Positions 1-10,566 of a DNA stretch of 64,000 nt are shown here, in pieces. The notes under the pieces are model-generated. The model was not told where the DNA came from, made no database searches, and saw nothing but the letters and a program-made list of their open reading frames with translations. The translations under genes and the position numbers were made by a program. Within the stretch, counting starts at the first letter, position 1. The number at the start of each line of letters is the position of its first letter. The stretch is from Gracilariopsis chorda (Eukaryota; Rhodophyta; Florideophyceae; Gracilariales; Gracilariaceae): the NCBI GenBank assembly GCA_003194525.1, contig NBIV01000027.1, positions 1-64,000 on the forward strand. Reading direction: 5' to 3'.

Positions 1-1113
1 CAGGCTATAAAGACTGCGAACCAACTCACTGCTATGCCTTCTGCGGAACGTGACGCCCCATCCTGACATTCTTTTCATTCCACAGCACACTCCAGTGACC
101 TCTGTGCCAAGCAAAACACAGCCGCAATACTTGCAGCTATGTATTTTCAATGTCCAGTCCGCGTACGGGCAGGAGGAGAGCGTGTGTGAGTGTTCGCCGC
201 ATCTTCCGCATCGCCTTTGACCTGCAGTGGGAAGCGTCTCAAACTCCGGCACGCTTGCACGGATGGCCGGATCATTCCTCGCCTGAGCTGCCACGGAATC
301 CCACGCATAGTACACGCGATAGAGTCCTCGATCAGGACGCCCAGCACAGTGCATGACCGTCATATCAAGCTGTTGCTGTGGCTGATGCTGCGGCTGGTGT
401 GAGGGAGCCGGTGTGATCTCATCCGCTTCCACCTCCATCGGAATGGACATCTGTTGTTCTTCCTGTTCAGCTTGTGGCAACGCAGGCTGCGGCGGCGGGT
501 GTGAGGGAGCCGGGGTGATCTCATCCTCTTCCACTTCCATCGGGACTGGCATCTGTTCTTCCTCTTGTTCAGCTTGTGGCAGAGCAGGCTGCTGTGATGG
601 CGGTGGCTGTGAGGGAGCAGGGATGATCTCATCCTCTTCCAATTCCATCGCAATAGGCATCTGTTCTGCAGGCATCGGTGGGAGAGGGGGAGGCATCGGA
701 GGCGGTGGAATGTGACTTGGAAGGCCTCTCACAAACTCCAGAAATCCAGGAATTGGGCACGATGTTGGTAGATCTGTGGCAGCGGACCCACTGGCTCCAG
801 CGGCGCTTGTGCTAACTGCTGCTGCAACCGAAGTAGGTGCAGGAGTAATTTCGTCTTCTTCAACCACTGGAACAATAGGTCCTTGAACGTGTGCTCCGCT
901 CTCATTTACTCCCAACTCATCTGGAGATGGAGGAGCTGGTTCTCTTCGGGGTCTTCCAGCTCCTGCCCGTGCTCCACCACTGCCGACGCGACGACCACCA
1001 GCGTTTTGCCTTGAACCGCCTGCGTTCAACCTGGCACCTCCAGAATTGTCTCTGGCACCTCCCGAGTTAGATCGGATGCCACCAGAGTTCAGACGTCGCC
1101 CTCCTCTCGTCAT
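1..1113 (-). CDS. Helitron RepHel N-terminal region, partial (truncated by window edge)
   Basis: The reading frame starts at the ATG complementary to 1111-1113 and stays open to base 1; I found no in-frame stop in the part I read codon by codon. The product begins with repeated S/NxGG-type units rich in Arg, Gly and Asn. It then has acidic-proline direct repeats (MEVEEDEI.PAPS type) and a CX2CX4HX4C zinc knuckle near the edge. It is the counterpart of residues 1-371 of the copy starting at 7768. The zinc-binding, low-complexity N-terminus is usual for Helitron transposases, but the catalytic Rep and helicase domains would lie left of the window. Confidence 0.75.
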   Translation of the reverse strand, partial: MTRGGRRLNSGGIRSNSGGARDNSGGARLNAGGSRQNAGGRRVGSGGARAGAGRPRREPAPPSPDELGVNESGAHVQGPIVPVVEEDEITPAPTSVAAAVSTSAAGASGSAATDLPTSCPIPGFLEFVRGLPSHIPPPPMPPPLPPMPAEQMPIAMELEEDEIIPAPSQPPPSQQPALPQAEQEEEQMPVPMEVEEDEITPAPSHPPPQPALPQAEQEEQQMSIPMEVEADEITPAPSHQPQHQPQQQLDMTVMHCAGRPDRGLYRVYYAWDSVAAQARNDPAIRASVPEFETLPTAGQRRCGRCGEHSHTLSSCPYADWTLKIHSCKYCGCVLLGTEVTGVCCGMKRMSGWGVTFRRRHSSELVRSLYSL

Positions 1114-1299
1114 TTCAATTTACCAAAGAAAAAAAAAAACAATTCTATGTTTTTAAACCGTTAAAAAATTTGCCAGAGTTCCAGAATAATTCCAATAAAA
1201 CACAAAGTTGAAAGTGAAAAAACTGGTTGCAGTTTGTTGCTTGCACCCACCGGGCCTAGTCGCATGCAGCAATTAAAAAAAAATTGCTGCAAGGCTTAT

Positions 1300-1660
1300 A
1301 TTTACCCGATGCAGTCGTGCGCAGCACAGGGACTCCGACACACTCCTGTTGGATTATGACGGGCGGAGTGTGCCCAGCCGGTTTTCAAGCCGTTTGATGT
1401 TTAACCCGCGTCCGGTTGTAAGGATTGGTCTGCCTTTACTCACACACACCGAAGTGTGCTTTCCGGCCCCAAGAGGTACGACACGGCGGCCGCCCCGGAC
1501 CCTGCACAGCAAGCTGGTATTAGGTCCGGTAAACCCTCAGACTTCCTGATCGCCGTCAAACGACCAGTATACCACAGAGGAGCACCTGACTTTTCCCAGA
1601 TCCGTGGTACTTAGTGGGTTACTCTTGTGGCGACCTGCACACGAGCTCGGCCTTGCCTAG
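1300..1660 (-). other. Conserved non-coding block in Helitron leader (copy 1)
   Basis: This stretch, and its counterpart at about 7965-8325, are nearly identical between the two autonomous copies, GC-rich and without a convincing ORF. On the minus strand positions 1458-1445 read CACAC-TTCG-GTGTG, a hairpin with a UUCG tetraloop. It may be a structured RNA or captured sequence; I do not recognise the family. Confidence 0.4.
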
Positions 1661-1836
1661 GTCCAGGCCAGCAAACAGTGCCCAAAGTAGCAAAAGATTA
1701 CGACACTGCGCTATTGGCCAAGACTGAATGGGATGGAAAATAGTGGTTAGGGTCAGCAAGCGAGATGCATTTGGCACTGCGCCAGTGCAGTATATACGTC
1801 TGTTGCAGGCAAGTCTGCAATGAAACTTCAGTATAC

Positions 1837-1910
1837 ACTGCACTGCGCAGTGCAATTTGCCACGTGTTGAAATGCGCTGCACTGGCGCAGTGCAATTTGC
1901 CACGTGTCGG
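1837..1910. repeat. 40-bp iteron-like direct repeats with palindromic core (copy 1)
   Basis: Two tandem units of about 40 bp, each carrying a CACTG.CGCAGTG palindrome followed by CAATTTGCCACGTGT. A reversed version of the core lies just upstream (GCACTGCGCCAGTGCAG near 1773). The first unit here lacks two bases relative to the other copy. Confidence 0.6.
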
Positions 1911-2311
1911 AATGAACAGGCGGGTTTTGCTGCTGAGTGGCTGGCACAACAATTTGATTGTATTGCAAGCCATTCAGCAGCCATTGCACAGTCAACTTGC
2001 AGCAGCAGCAGCAAATTAACTGAACGCTTTGCTGCTGCTGCTGCTGCTGAATTTTTTTAATGGTGGGAGGCGTTGCGCCAAATGGGCGATTTGCATGCGC
2101 GTAGAGGGCATACAGGGCGGTTTATTGGCGCACCGCCTCCTATCAATCAACAACACCCCCCTCATACATGTGTAAATCATTAAGAGTGGGGTGTTTGAGA
2201 CAAGAGGAAGCGGCCTTCGGCCGCGGGGGCGCTGCGCGCCGCAGTGGAGGGGTGTAAACAGCGGTGAGGAAAAAAGAGGGTGGAGAAAGCAAAAGCAGAA
2301 AAGCAAGTAGT

Positions 2312-5300
2312 TTAATTCAATGAAAAAAGAATGCAAGAGATATGATTACGGTTGTGGAGGGATGCAGAACTGAAAAACTTCAGGCAGCACTGGTTGGCGA
2401 TGGGAACAGGCATGGGATGAATTGTGTGCGCATTTTCGGGTGTAAGCAGCGGATCATGCAGGAGCAGCACATGGTCGTTCCTTCGAACGCGCGACAATGC
2501 GACATACAACTGACCTGCGCAGAAGAAGTTGGATCGTACATCCACAACCAAGCCATCCAAGGTTTTTCCCTGTCCTTTGTGAACTGTAGCTGCAAACGCA
2601 AGACGAATAGGGAACTGCCTTCGAATCATGCGAATGTCTGCGAAAGAAACTCGAAGTCGATACGATGCAGGAGCTGTCGTTCGAGCACCTGTCCGTTTCT
2701 CGTCGAATCGAGCCACCTGCATCGTAAAGTGATCTACACGCACGACTAGGAACAGCTTTCCGTTGAGCACAGCCGGATGCAACACGTTCCGAATGACCAT
2801 AACTGGCACACCAATCTTCAAATCCAAGTTATGAGGAGGTACACCAGTAGGTGCATTACTGATACGCAAACTCGGGAACAAAGGTATTGGTGACGTCGGG
2901 CTCTGAGTTTGGTACACGGTCAGGTTGTACCGTCGTAGCTGACGGAAGAGTGAAGCGTTCACCAGGAACAGATCTAGCGCTGCCGCATTGTGTTCATCGA
3001 CCAACTGATTTTGTGGAGGCAATGAGCATTTTGCTGAGATCCACATCCTCCTTGCGTCGTGTTGTGAGCCACTTCCACAGGAATTGGTAGGCGGTTTGCA
3101 TGCCACCGGTAGATCTGAGTGATAGCGGAGCGTTGTTGGATATTGTGTTTCGTGCAATGGAACGTAACAGCGACGCAAATGCAGGATCATCGGCTTGGCG
3201 TACTTGTTCCGTGAGGTACAGCACTTGAACCGAGCACAATATCCAAAGATCACTCTTCCACGGCAATTCGTTGAGAATGTTTGTGTCACTCGTCTCACAT
3301 TACCACTTGGCTCGGCCTCCATGTACACCTGCGGCACCACTGGAAGCAGCTGGGAGTAGTCGCCGGATAGATGATGGTCAAGCCCCCAAACGGAGGCGGG
3401 TTTTCCATTCCACTGCAGCGAGATCTTTGAGCAACGCATCCATGAGTTCGAAGAAGCTTTCGTGAGAGCATGGACGCCTCATCCAAGACGAGCAGTTGTA
3501 TTTCGCGTAGCAGTTCTGCACGTTGAGATCGGGGACCGTACTTTGACAAAGTGGCTGTAGTGTTGCTTGTGCTGTCCCTATCAGCTACACCCAGTCCGAG
3601 AAGGCTATGTAAAGTGCGGCCACCTTCGTACAACGAAGCTGCAATGCCTGTTGTAGCAGTCATTTCGGCGAGCATTCCTTCCGACTCAACGATATCACGA
3701 AGGAGGTTGAGCACGTATGTCTTTCCGGTTCCTGCGGATCCTTGCACAAAGAACACGTTTCCAGGAGTGCTTGTTCGCTCCTGCAGTGCCTGTCGTTGTT
3801 GCAATGCAGCAATGACGGTGTCAATGACTTGTCTTTGGCGAGGTTTTAAGGTGGCGTACCTTGACTGCAAAGTTGACGAATTTCGCACCACTCGTGCGTC
3901 TCGAGTTGTTGTAGCTCGATTCGCCTCAGTCAATGCTGTATGATCCTGCTGTAGGTGCTGGGAGAAGAAGCTGTGATCGCGAAGCAGTCGTCCTCCGTGC
4001 CGGTCTGAGATTTCCACCACACGTCGATACATTTTCTTGCTTTCGTTGCTGCTCATCTCCTGTATGTATGTCGCTACATAGTGCCTCCCAGTTTTCGACG
4101 GCCATTTTTTCTGGGTCTGCGCCTTGTTGGTATAGTGTAACAACCAGACGTCGTAGCTCTGAGGGCGTGCTGTATATCTGCACTGCTTCTTGGAATGCAA
4201 TATCAAACTCGGATCGGTCCGCGAGCAGTCCGCTTACAATCGCAGTTTCACGATACGTTCCATACTGCTGTCCGTTGAAAGTCCTTGCGTCTTCATAAGA
4301 GCTCGAGCCGTGATTCATGAGCAGCAAGCGCAGAGCAAAGAGCTCAATGGCCGACGGTGAAACACCTCTGATCCTTGCGACACACTGCTCGTCGTCCGTG
4401 CGCTCTACCACGTACATGGGCGGATCGCAGTCGTCTGTGGGCACCTGAGTGCTGTCTCCGTCGTATTGGTTAAGCACGCGGGCTGGAAGCGTGCGATACA
4501 ATCGCACTTTTTCAAAGTACGAAAGGTAGTCGAGGTTCGCGTATGCTTCGGGCCTTGCAAAGTATCTCTCCAGTGTAGACGGCTGTGATGCAGAAAAGAG
4601 CTGGTTTGGACCTCTCCGCAGAAATGTGCGCTCTCCTTCCAAGTGAATGGCCAGTCGCTCTACTTTTGGTACGATGTGAACATGTCGAAACTCGAAAAGT
4701 CTCCAAGCTGCATTGACGGCGCCCACCACACGCGCTCGCATGTATGCACGAATGTCGTTCTGCACCTGTGGCTCTTGTTGCTGCTCGTTGTGTGTGCCTG
4801 TCTCGTTAGCATCACTCACATTGAGCACCACCTCCTGAGCTTTGGGCTGCTTAAACGCGTACTTCATCAGATAAGCCACTGCGCCCCCTCCTTGCGCGCG
4901 TTCTACGTTGATATGAGAGCGGTACTTCTTGGTCAGTGTTGGGTTGTATGGCACAATCTTGAGGTCTTCTTGCCTTCTTCTGCGGTAAATCACGCGATTC
5001 GTGCCTTCTTCAATGTACGTCTCCGGCACAATCATATTGCTGTCGTATCCAAACTTGCACCGCCCAGCGCGATTCCGGCAATAGGTGGAGTGGCGGTGCC
5101 TGTGCATGGAACGAATGAGGGCACGCAACGCGTCGTCTTCGCCTGGAAGGGGAAGTTCTGCACGAATGAGCTCGTCGATCACATCAACGTCTTCAATCAC
5201 GCCTCCTTCGAGCCACACGAGCATGTGGTGATGAGGCACATTGCGCTCTTGAAACTCGAGCTTTGATGCAAGCCCCAGGCACTTCAATCCAAAGATCTGC

Positions 5301-7768
5301 TCCGAGTTCTTCTCCAAGTCCTTCATGAAGTCGTTTGCGTACTGGTTGTACACCCTTGCAATCAGATCAGGTCGGTCAAACGGTCGAGGGCGGTTACTTT
5401 GTGCCGTAAATGCGCCACGATTGGTGGTGTCCATCCCAAGACGCTGGATGTCCTCTCGCCAGATGTTCATGGTGATTGTAATGAACAGAGAAGGCGGTCC
5501 TCTCCGCGCCACGATCGCCTGTACATCCATGCGCTTGTTCTTCCAGTATGCTGCTGAGTTGACGGAGTCATCGGGCATAAAGATGCGTCCCATTAGCACG
5601 AACTGGGATTGTGGCACGTGACCGGTTTGCTGTTGTGCTTGCTGCATTTCTTGCTCTTGTACAATGCGTGCCCGTTGTTCTCTTTCGAGGAAACGCAGTC
5701 GCATGTCCTCAATGTTTGTGTGGGTGCGAAGCATCCACATCTGCATCAACGGTCCACTGTCCAGAAGGATGTTGTCTGAGTACAGTCGTCTCTTCGCGTT
5801 CTCAGCCCAGGTGAGCTTTCGGAGCTTCCACTCGTTGACGCTGAGACCTGAGATTTGCTGTGTTTAGTTCTTTGCCTCCAGAAACACGCCAATGTCAAAC
5901 GGTTCGTGCTGATCTCCGTACGGGTAGAGAAGAGGAAAAGTGCCTTTCTCTGCCATTTTGGATGCCGGTTTCAGAAGGCGGTACCGCACTTGCGCATTGT
6001 TTGCGGCATTCGCAGTCGCCCCATCTCCAGCATTAGCAGCACCAGCAGCCGTCACTACGGCGTGCTCTTCTGTTACGGTTCCTTCTACCAAGCGCGGTAC
6101 TTGAGACTCCACTCGGTACAGGCCAGTCGGATCCACGACGAGCGTTCTCATCATGGTTGGCCCCCCACCAGGAGCATCTTCAGGGAGAGGCCCAGCACCT
6201 ACGTGAGGAGCACTGACTGTGGCACTTCGGGTTCCTTCGTAACCACGTACGACTACTCCCTCTTCTGCTGCCTGCATGCTGATATCGACGGCGGTATCTG
6301 CATTTTGTTGTTGTTGTTGCGTGCTAAGCATGGATCGGTACCGCTCACGCACCACGTCTGGCTTGGGCTGGATCACATCGTACAACTTGGGCACGATGTC
6401 TCGTACGTTGATATCTTGAATGAACGCACGCAAATTGGCACGCGCATAGTGAGAGGGATCCAAGGAAGGTGGACCAGTACCCCACAGAAAGCTGTAGCGC
6501 GTGTTGTTCTGGTTCTGCGCGGGCAGAGCGAGAGCTGCGTTGCCTTCAAGTCTGAGAAAGGAGGGACCGCCTCCCGTCACATACGACATGTCCATGAGCG
6601 CTTGCGTCGTCGCGAAGAGCGTATTCAAGTTGAGAAAATGGCTGTGAAAGGCTCTCAGACTATAAAGACTGCGAACCAACTCGTTGTTATGCCTTCTGCG
6701 GAACGTGACGCCCCACCCTGACATTCTTTTCATTCCACAGCACACTCCATTGGTCTCTTTGCCAAGCAAAACGCATCCGCAGTACTTGCAGCTATGAATT
6801 CTCAATGTCCAGTCCCGGTACGGGCAGGAGGAGAGCGTGTGTGCGTGCTCGCCGCATCTTCCGCATCGCCTTTGACCTGCAGTGGGAAGCGTCTCAAACT
6901 CCGGCACGCTTGCACGGATGGCCGGATCATTCCTCGGCTGAGCTGCCACGGAATCCCACGCATAGTACACGCGATAGAGTCCTCGATCAGGACGCCCAGC
7001 ACAGTGCATGACCGTCGTATCAAGCTGTTGCTGTGGCTGATGCTGCGGCTGGTGTGAGGGAGCCGGTGTGATCTCATCCGCTTCCACTTCCATCGGAATG
7101 GACATCTGTTGTTCTTCCTGTTCCGCTTGTGGCAACGCAGGCTGCGGCGGCGGGTGTGAGGGAGCCGGGGTGATCTCATCCTCTTCCACTTCCATCGGGA
7201 CTGGCATCTGTTCTTCCTCTTGTTCAGCTTGTGGCAGAGCAGGCTGCTGTGATGGCGGTGGCTGTGAGGGAGCAGGGATGATCTCATCCTCTTCCACTTC
7301 CATCGCAACCGGCATCTGTTCTGCAGGCATCGGTGGGAGAGGGGGAGGCATCGGAGGCGGTGGAATGTGACTTGGAAGGCCTCTCACAAACTCCAGAAAT
7401 CCAGGAATTGGGCACGATGTTGGTAGATCTGTGGCAGCGGACCCACTGGCTCCAGCGGCGCTTGTGCTAACTGCTGCTGCAACCGAAGTAGGTGCAGGAG
7501 TAATTTCGTCTTCTTCAACCACTGGAACAATAGGTCCTTGAACGTGTGCTCCGCTCTCATTTACTCCCAACTCATCTGGAGATGGAGGAGCTGGTTCTCT
7601 TCGGGGTCTTCCAGCTCCTGCCCGTGCTCCACCACTGCCGACGCGACGACCACCAGCGTTTTGCCTTGAACCGCCTGCGTTCAACCTGGCACCTCCAGAA
7701 TTGTCTCTGGCACCTCCCGAGTTAGATCGGATGCCACCAGAGTTCAGACGTCGCCCTCCTCTCGTCAT
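2312..7768 (-). pseudogene. Helitron RepHel transposase, interrupted (Rep/HUH nuclease + PIF1-type helicase)
   Basis: Order on the minus strand: (1) 7768-5864, 634 aa, with an SGG-type Arg-rich start, three acidic-proline repeats, and a CX2CX4HX4C zinc knuckle near residue 300 plus further Cys pairs. (2) After one TAA at 5866-5864 the same frame continues without a break into the Helitron_like_N Rep domain (5749-3926), with an HHH..W HUH-like motif near 5235 and a YLMKY tyrosine motif near 4870. (3) A frameshift at about 4020-4080 leads into the PIF1 helicase N-terminus (4206-3295), with Walker A QGSAGTGKT and Walker B VLDEAS. (4) Several shifts at about 3360-3480 and 2990-3300 precede the C-terminal helicase motifs (KIGVPVMVIRN, ATVHKGQGKTLDG, QLYVALSRVRR), ending at 2312. 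The intact enzyme would nick, transfer and unwind DNA for rolling-circle transposition. This copy cannot make it as one protein. Confidence 0.88.
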
Positions 7769-7964
7769 TTCAATTTACCAAAGAAAAGAAAAAAACAATT
7801 CTATGTTTTTAAACCGTTAAAAAATTTGCCAGAGTTCCAGAATAATTCCCAATAAAACACAAAGTTGAAAGTGAAAAAACTGGTTGCAGTTTGTTCCGTT
7901 GCACCCACCGGGCCTAGTCGCATGCAGCAATTAAGAAAACAAATTGCTGCAAGGCTTATATTTA

Positions 7965-8325
7965 CCCGATGCAGTCGTGCGCAGCACAGGGACTCTCGAC
8001 ACACTCCTGTTGGATTATGACGGGCGGAGTGTGCCCAGCCGGTTTTCAAGCCGTTTGATGTTTAACCCGCGTCCGGTTGTAAGGATTGGTCTGCCTTTAC
8101 TCACACACCGAAGTGTGCTTTCCGGCCCCAAGAGGTACGACACGGCGGCCGCCCCGGACCCTGCACAGCAAGCTGGTATTAGGTCCGGTAAACCCTCAGA
8201 CTTCCTGATCGCCGTCAAACGACCAGTATACCACAGAGGAGCACCTGACTTTTCCCAGATCCGTAATACTTAGTGGGTTACTCTTGTGGCGACCTGCACA
8301 CGAGCTCGGCCTTGCCTAGGTCCCA
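7965..8325 (-). other. Conserved non-coding block in Helitron leader (copy 2)
   Basis: Second copy of the leader block. The UUCG-capped 5-bp hairpin is preserved at 8117-8104 despite a nearby indel relative to copy 1 (CA repeat length). It lies upstream of the RepHel ATG at 7768. It is absent from the two short units, so it is not needed for end recognition. Confidence 0.4.
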
Positions 8326-8496
8326 GGCCAGCAAACAGTGCCCAAAGTAGCAAAAGGTTACGACACTGCGCTATTGGCCAAGCCTGAATGGGATGCAAAA
8401 TAGTGGTTAGGGTCAGCAAGCGAGATGCATTTGGCACTGCGCCAGTGCAGTATATACGTCTGTTGCAGGCAAGTCTGCAATGAAACTTCAGTATAC

Positions 8497-8572
8497 GCTG
8501 CACTGGCGCAGTTCAATTTGCCACGTGTTGGAATGCGCTGCACTGGCGCAGTGCAATTTGCCACGTGTCGGA
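8497..8572. repeat. 40-bp iteron-like direct repeats with palindromic core (copy 2)
   Basis: CACTGGCGCA recurs at 8501 and 8541, giving a 40-bp period. Each unit contains the 17-bp palindrome TGCACTGGCGCAGTGCA or a one-base variant, then CAATTTGCCACGTGT. They lie within the leader of the autonomous Helitron, between its 5' end and the ORF. Confidence 0.6.
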
Positions 8573-8863
8573 ATGAACAGGCGGGGTTTTGCTGCTGAGT
8601 GGCTGGCACAACAATTTGATTGTATTGCAAGCCATTCAGCAGCCATTGCACAGTCAACTTGCAGCAGCAACAGCAAATTAACTGAACGCTTTGCTGCTGC
8701 TGCTGCTGCTGAATTTTTTAAATGGTAGGGAGGCGTTGCGCCAAATGGCAGTTTTGCATGCGCGTAGAGGGGCATACAGAGCGGTTAATTGGCGCACCGC
8801 CTCCTATCAATCAACAACACCCCCCTCATACATGTGTAAATCATTAAGAGTGGGGTGTTGAGA

Positions 8864-9296
8864 CAAGTGGAAACGGCCTTCGGCCATGGGCGGCGCTGCG
8901 CGCCGCGTTGGTTTTGTAGCTTTGTGTATTTCGTGGCGTTCGGAGGCTCTCCGAGCACTTTGCTCGCTTGCGCTCGCAATAGCGCTCGTAGAACCACGGG
9001 GCGCCGAGGCGCCTAGGTGTCTAAATTGACTGCAGTGCCAGCCAATGATGAGAAAGCGCGACACGTTGCTTTGTGTAACTGGGTGGCACTGCAGTCATTA
9101 TGGGAGTGCCAGCCAGTAAGCAGGAAGCTTTGCTGCTGCTGCTGCTGCTGAATTTTTTAAATGGTAGGGAGGCGTTGCTCCAAATGGCAGTTTTGGATGG
9201 GCAAACGGGGGCGTGGAAGAGGATTTTATGGCGCAACGCCTCCATTCAATCAAGAACACCCCCCTCATACGCGTATAAATACTTATGATGGAGAGA
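8864..9296 (-). mobile_element. Non-autonomous Helitron unit (433 bp)
   Basis: Minus-strand 5' end TCTCTCCATCATAAG at 9296, 3' end CCACTTG at 8864. It shares the first ~170 bp (including a CAG-repeat tract near 9128-9150) with the autonomous unit. It also shares the 3' terminal ~45 bp with its two hairpins. The middle ~220 bp is unrelated to RepHel and includes a perfect 13-bp inverted repeat (9028-9040 with 9084-9096). There is no coding capacity of note. Its 5' 35 bp differ from the other units. Confidence 0.85.
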
Positions 9297-9735
9297 CAAG
9301 TGGAAACGGCCTTCGGCCGTGGGCGGCGCTGCGCGCCGCGTTGGTTTTGTAGCTTTGTGTATTTCGTGGCGTTCGGAGGCTCTCCGAGCACTTTGCTCGC
9401 TTGCGCTCGCAATAGCGCTCGTAGAACCACGGGGCGCCGCGGCGCCTAGGTGTCTAAATTGACTGCAGTGCCAGCCAATGATGAGAAAGCGCGACACGTT
9501 GCTTTGTGTAACTGGGTGGCACTGCAGTCATTATGGGAGTGCCAGCCAGTAAGCAGGAAGCTTTGCTGCTGCTGCTGCTGCTGAATTTTTTAAATGGCAG
9601 GGAGGCGTTGCGCCAAATGGCAGTTTTGCATGCTCGTAGAGGGGCATACAGAGCGGTTTATTGGCGCACCGCCTCCCATCAATCAACAACACCCCCCTCA
9701 TACATGTGTAAATCATTAAGAGTGGGGTGTTGAGA
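9297..9735 (-). mobile_element. Non-autonomous Helitron unit (439 bp), right end of array
   Basis: Minus-strand 5' end TCTCAACACCCCACTC at 9735, 3' end CCACTTG at 9297. It is near-identical to the 433-bp unit except at its first bases. Host sequence begins at 9736. Reading the minus strand, the base before the element is A, matching the usual A|TC insertion context of Helitrons. Confidence 0.85.
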
Positions 9736-10566
9736 TAGTAGGGGTATAAGGATCACATCTTACTGTCGTACCTGGGGGTATAAGCTTTTTCTCATATGTA
9801 GCAAGCAAAACATTCTGAGCCCACTTATTGCACAGAACTTAGAAGGCTGAGGAACATGTGGTACAAAGAGAGCTTGCAAGACTGCCTCAGAAAGCACGCA
9901 ATAAAAGGAGATGAAGCGCACGGAGTGGATTGGGCCACAGAAGAACGGTAATCTCGATTGCAGTGGGCTAATCTTGGGTTTGGCGTGAACATGATGCCGA
10001 GAAGTCGGCTCATTATTCGTTGTCACGATCTTGACGTGGATCGTCGGTTTTGATTCTTCGTTTTAAATCTATATCTGTTCAGTTTGTAGAACATCTAGCA
10101 TAAACGTAAACAGGAGTTCGAATCCAATGTATTCCAAGAGGTGGGTGCAAAGCCACGATGAATGCACTCTGCCTTTGGACAGCAAGAGAAAAGTCATAAA
10201 ACCAGAGTGGCACTGACCGTGAATGGTTTTAGGGGTGGGGACGGGAGAAACTGCTTTCGTTTTTTGGCTTGTCTTCGAAAGCGGAGTAGCTCTCCACCGG
10301 GAGGATACCTGAAGCGGTATCGATCTTGGCACACTACATGGCTGAGAATGCACTGACGCGTCTTGGCCACGGCATGTGCGTCTGTTAGCACAGATTAGTT
10401 TCGCACCATCGAGCAGGATTAATGGATTTAGAGTGCCCGTAGTTCACCTCTCCTCGAAAGCTAGGCAGAAGCCAAGCCTGGTGCGACTCGGCGGGTCAAA
10501 TCGTAATAAGCACGGAATGTAAGAAAGTTGCAGACTTCGAATGACAAGCTCCCCAAACCGAAGTAA
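9736..10566. other. Intergenic, host flank of Helitron array
   Basis: No ORF with recognisable content. This is the unique sequence right of the transposon array and the 3' side of the HOOK-domain gene. A TTCGAATCC string near 10118 resembles a T-loop, but no cloverleaf could be built. Confidence 0.5.

Larger units (their letters stand above)
1..2200 (-). mobile_element. Autonomous Helitron, 5' portion (second copy, runs off the left edge)
   Basis: On the minus strand this unit starts with TCTCAAACACCCCACTC at 2200, directly abutting the CTTG 3' end of the neighbouring unit at 2201. Its roughly 1.09 kb untranslated leader and the first 371 codons of its first ORF match 8863-6660 nearly base for base, with scattered substitutions and small indels. 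The helicase end lies outside the window. The high similarity shows that two autonomous copies sit head to tail. Confidence 0.85.
2201..8863 (-). mobile_element. Complete autonomous Helitron (6,663 bp)
   Basis: Minus-strand 5' end TCTCAACACCCCACTC at 8863; 3' end at 2201. The 3' end carries two GC hairpins (about 2225-2240, GGCGC/GCGCC; and 2210-2224, GCGGCC-GAA-GGCCGC) followed by a short tail ending CTTG. It encodes a Rep/HUH plus PIF1-helicase protein in broken frames. There are no terminal inverted repeats and no target-site duplication, as expected for rolling-circle transposons. Canonical Helitrons end in CTRR, so CTTG is a variant. Both ends abut other units of the same family (2200 and 8864) rather than host DNA. 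Confidence 0.88.

Noticed and set aside
413-715. Plus-strand Gly/Ser/Cys-rich ORF (and its twin at 7068-7370)
   Set aside because: It is the antisense shadow of the acidic-proline repeats in the Helitron N-terminal protein; both copies occur only there.
8864-9735. Satellite or centromeric tandem repeat
   Set aside because: The period is explained by complete Helitron units with proper 5' and 3' ends, shared with the autonomous copies.
10100-10140. T-loop-like TTCGAATCC suggesting a tRNA
   Set aside because: No acceptor, D or anticodon stems could be paired around it.
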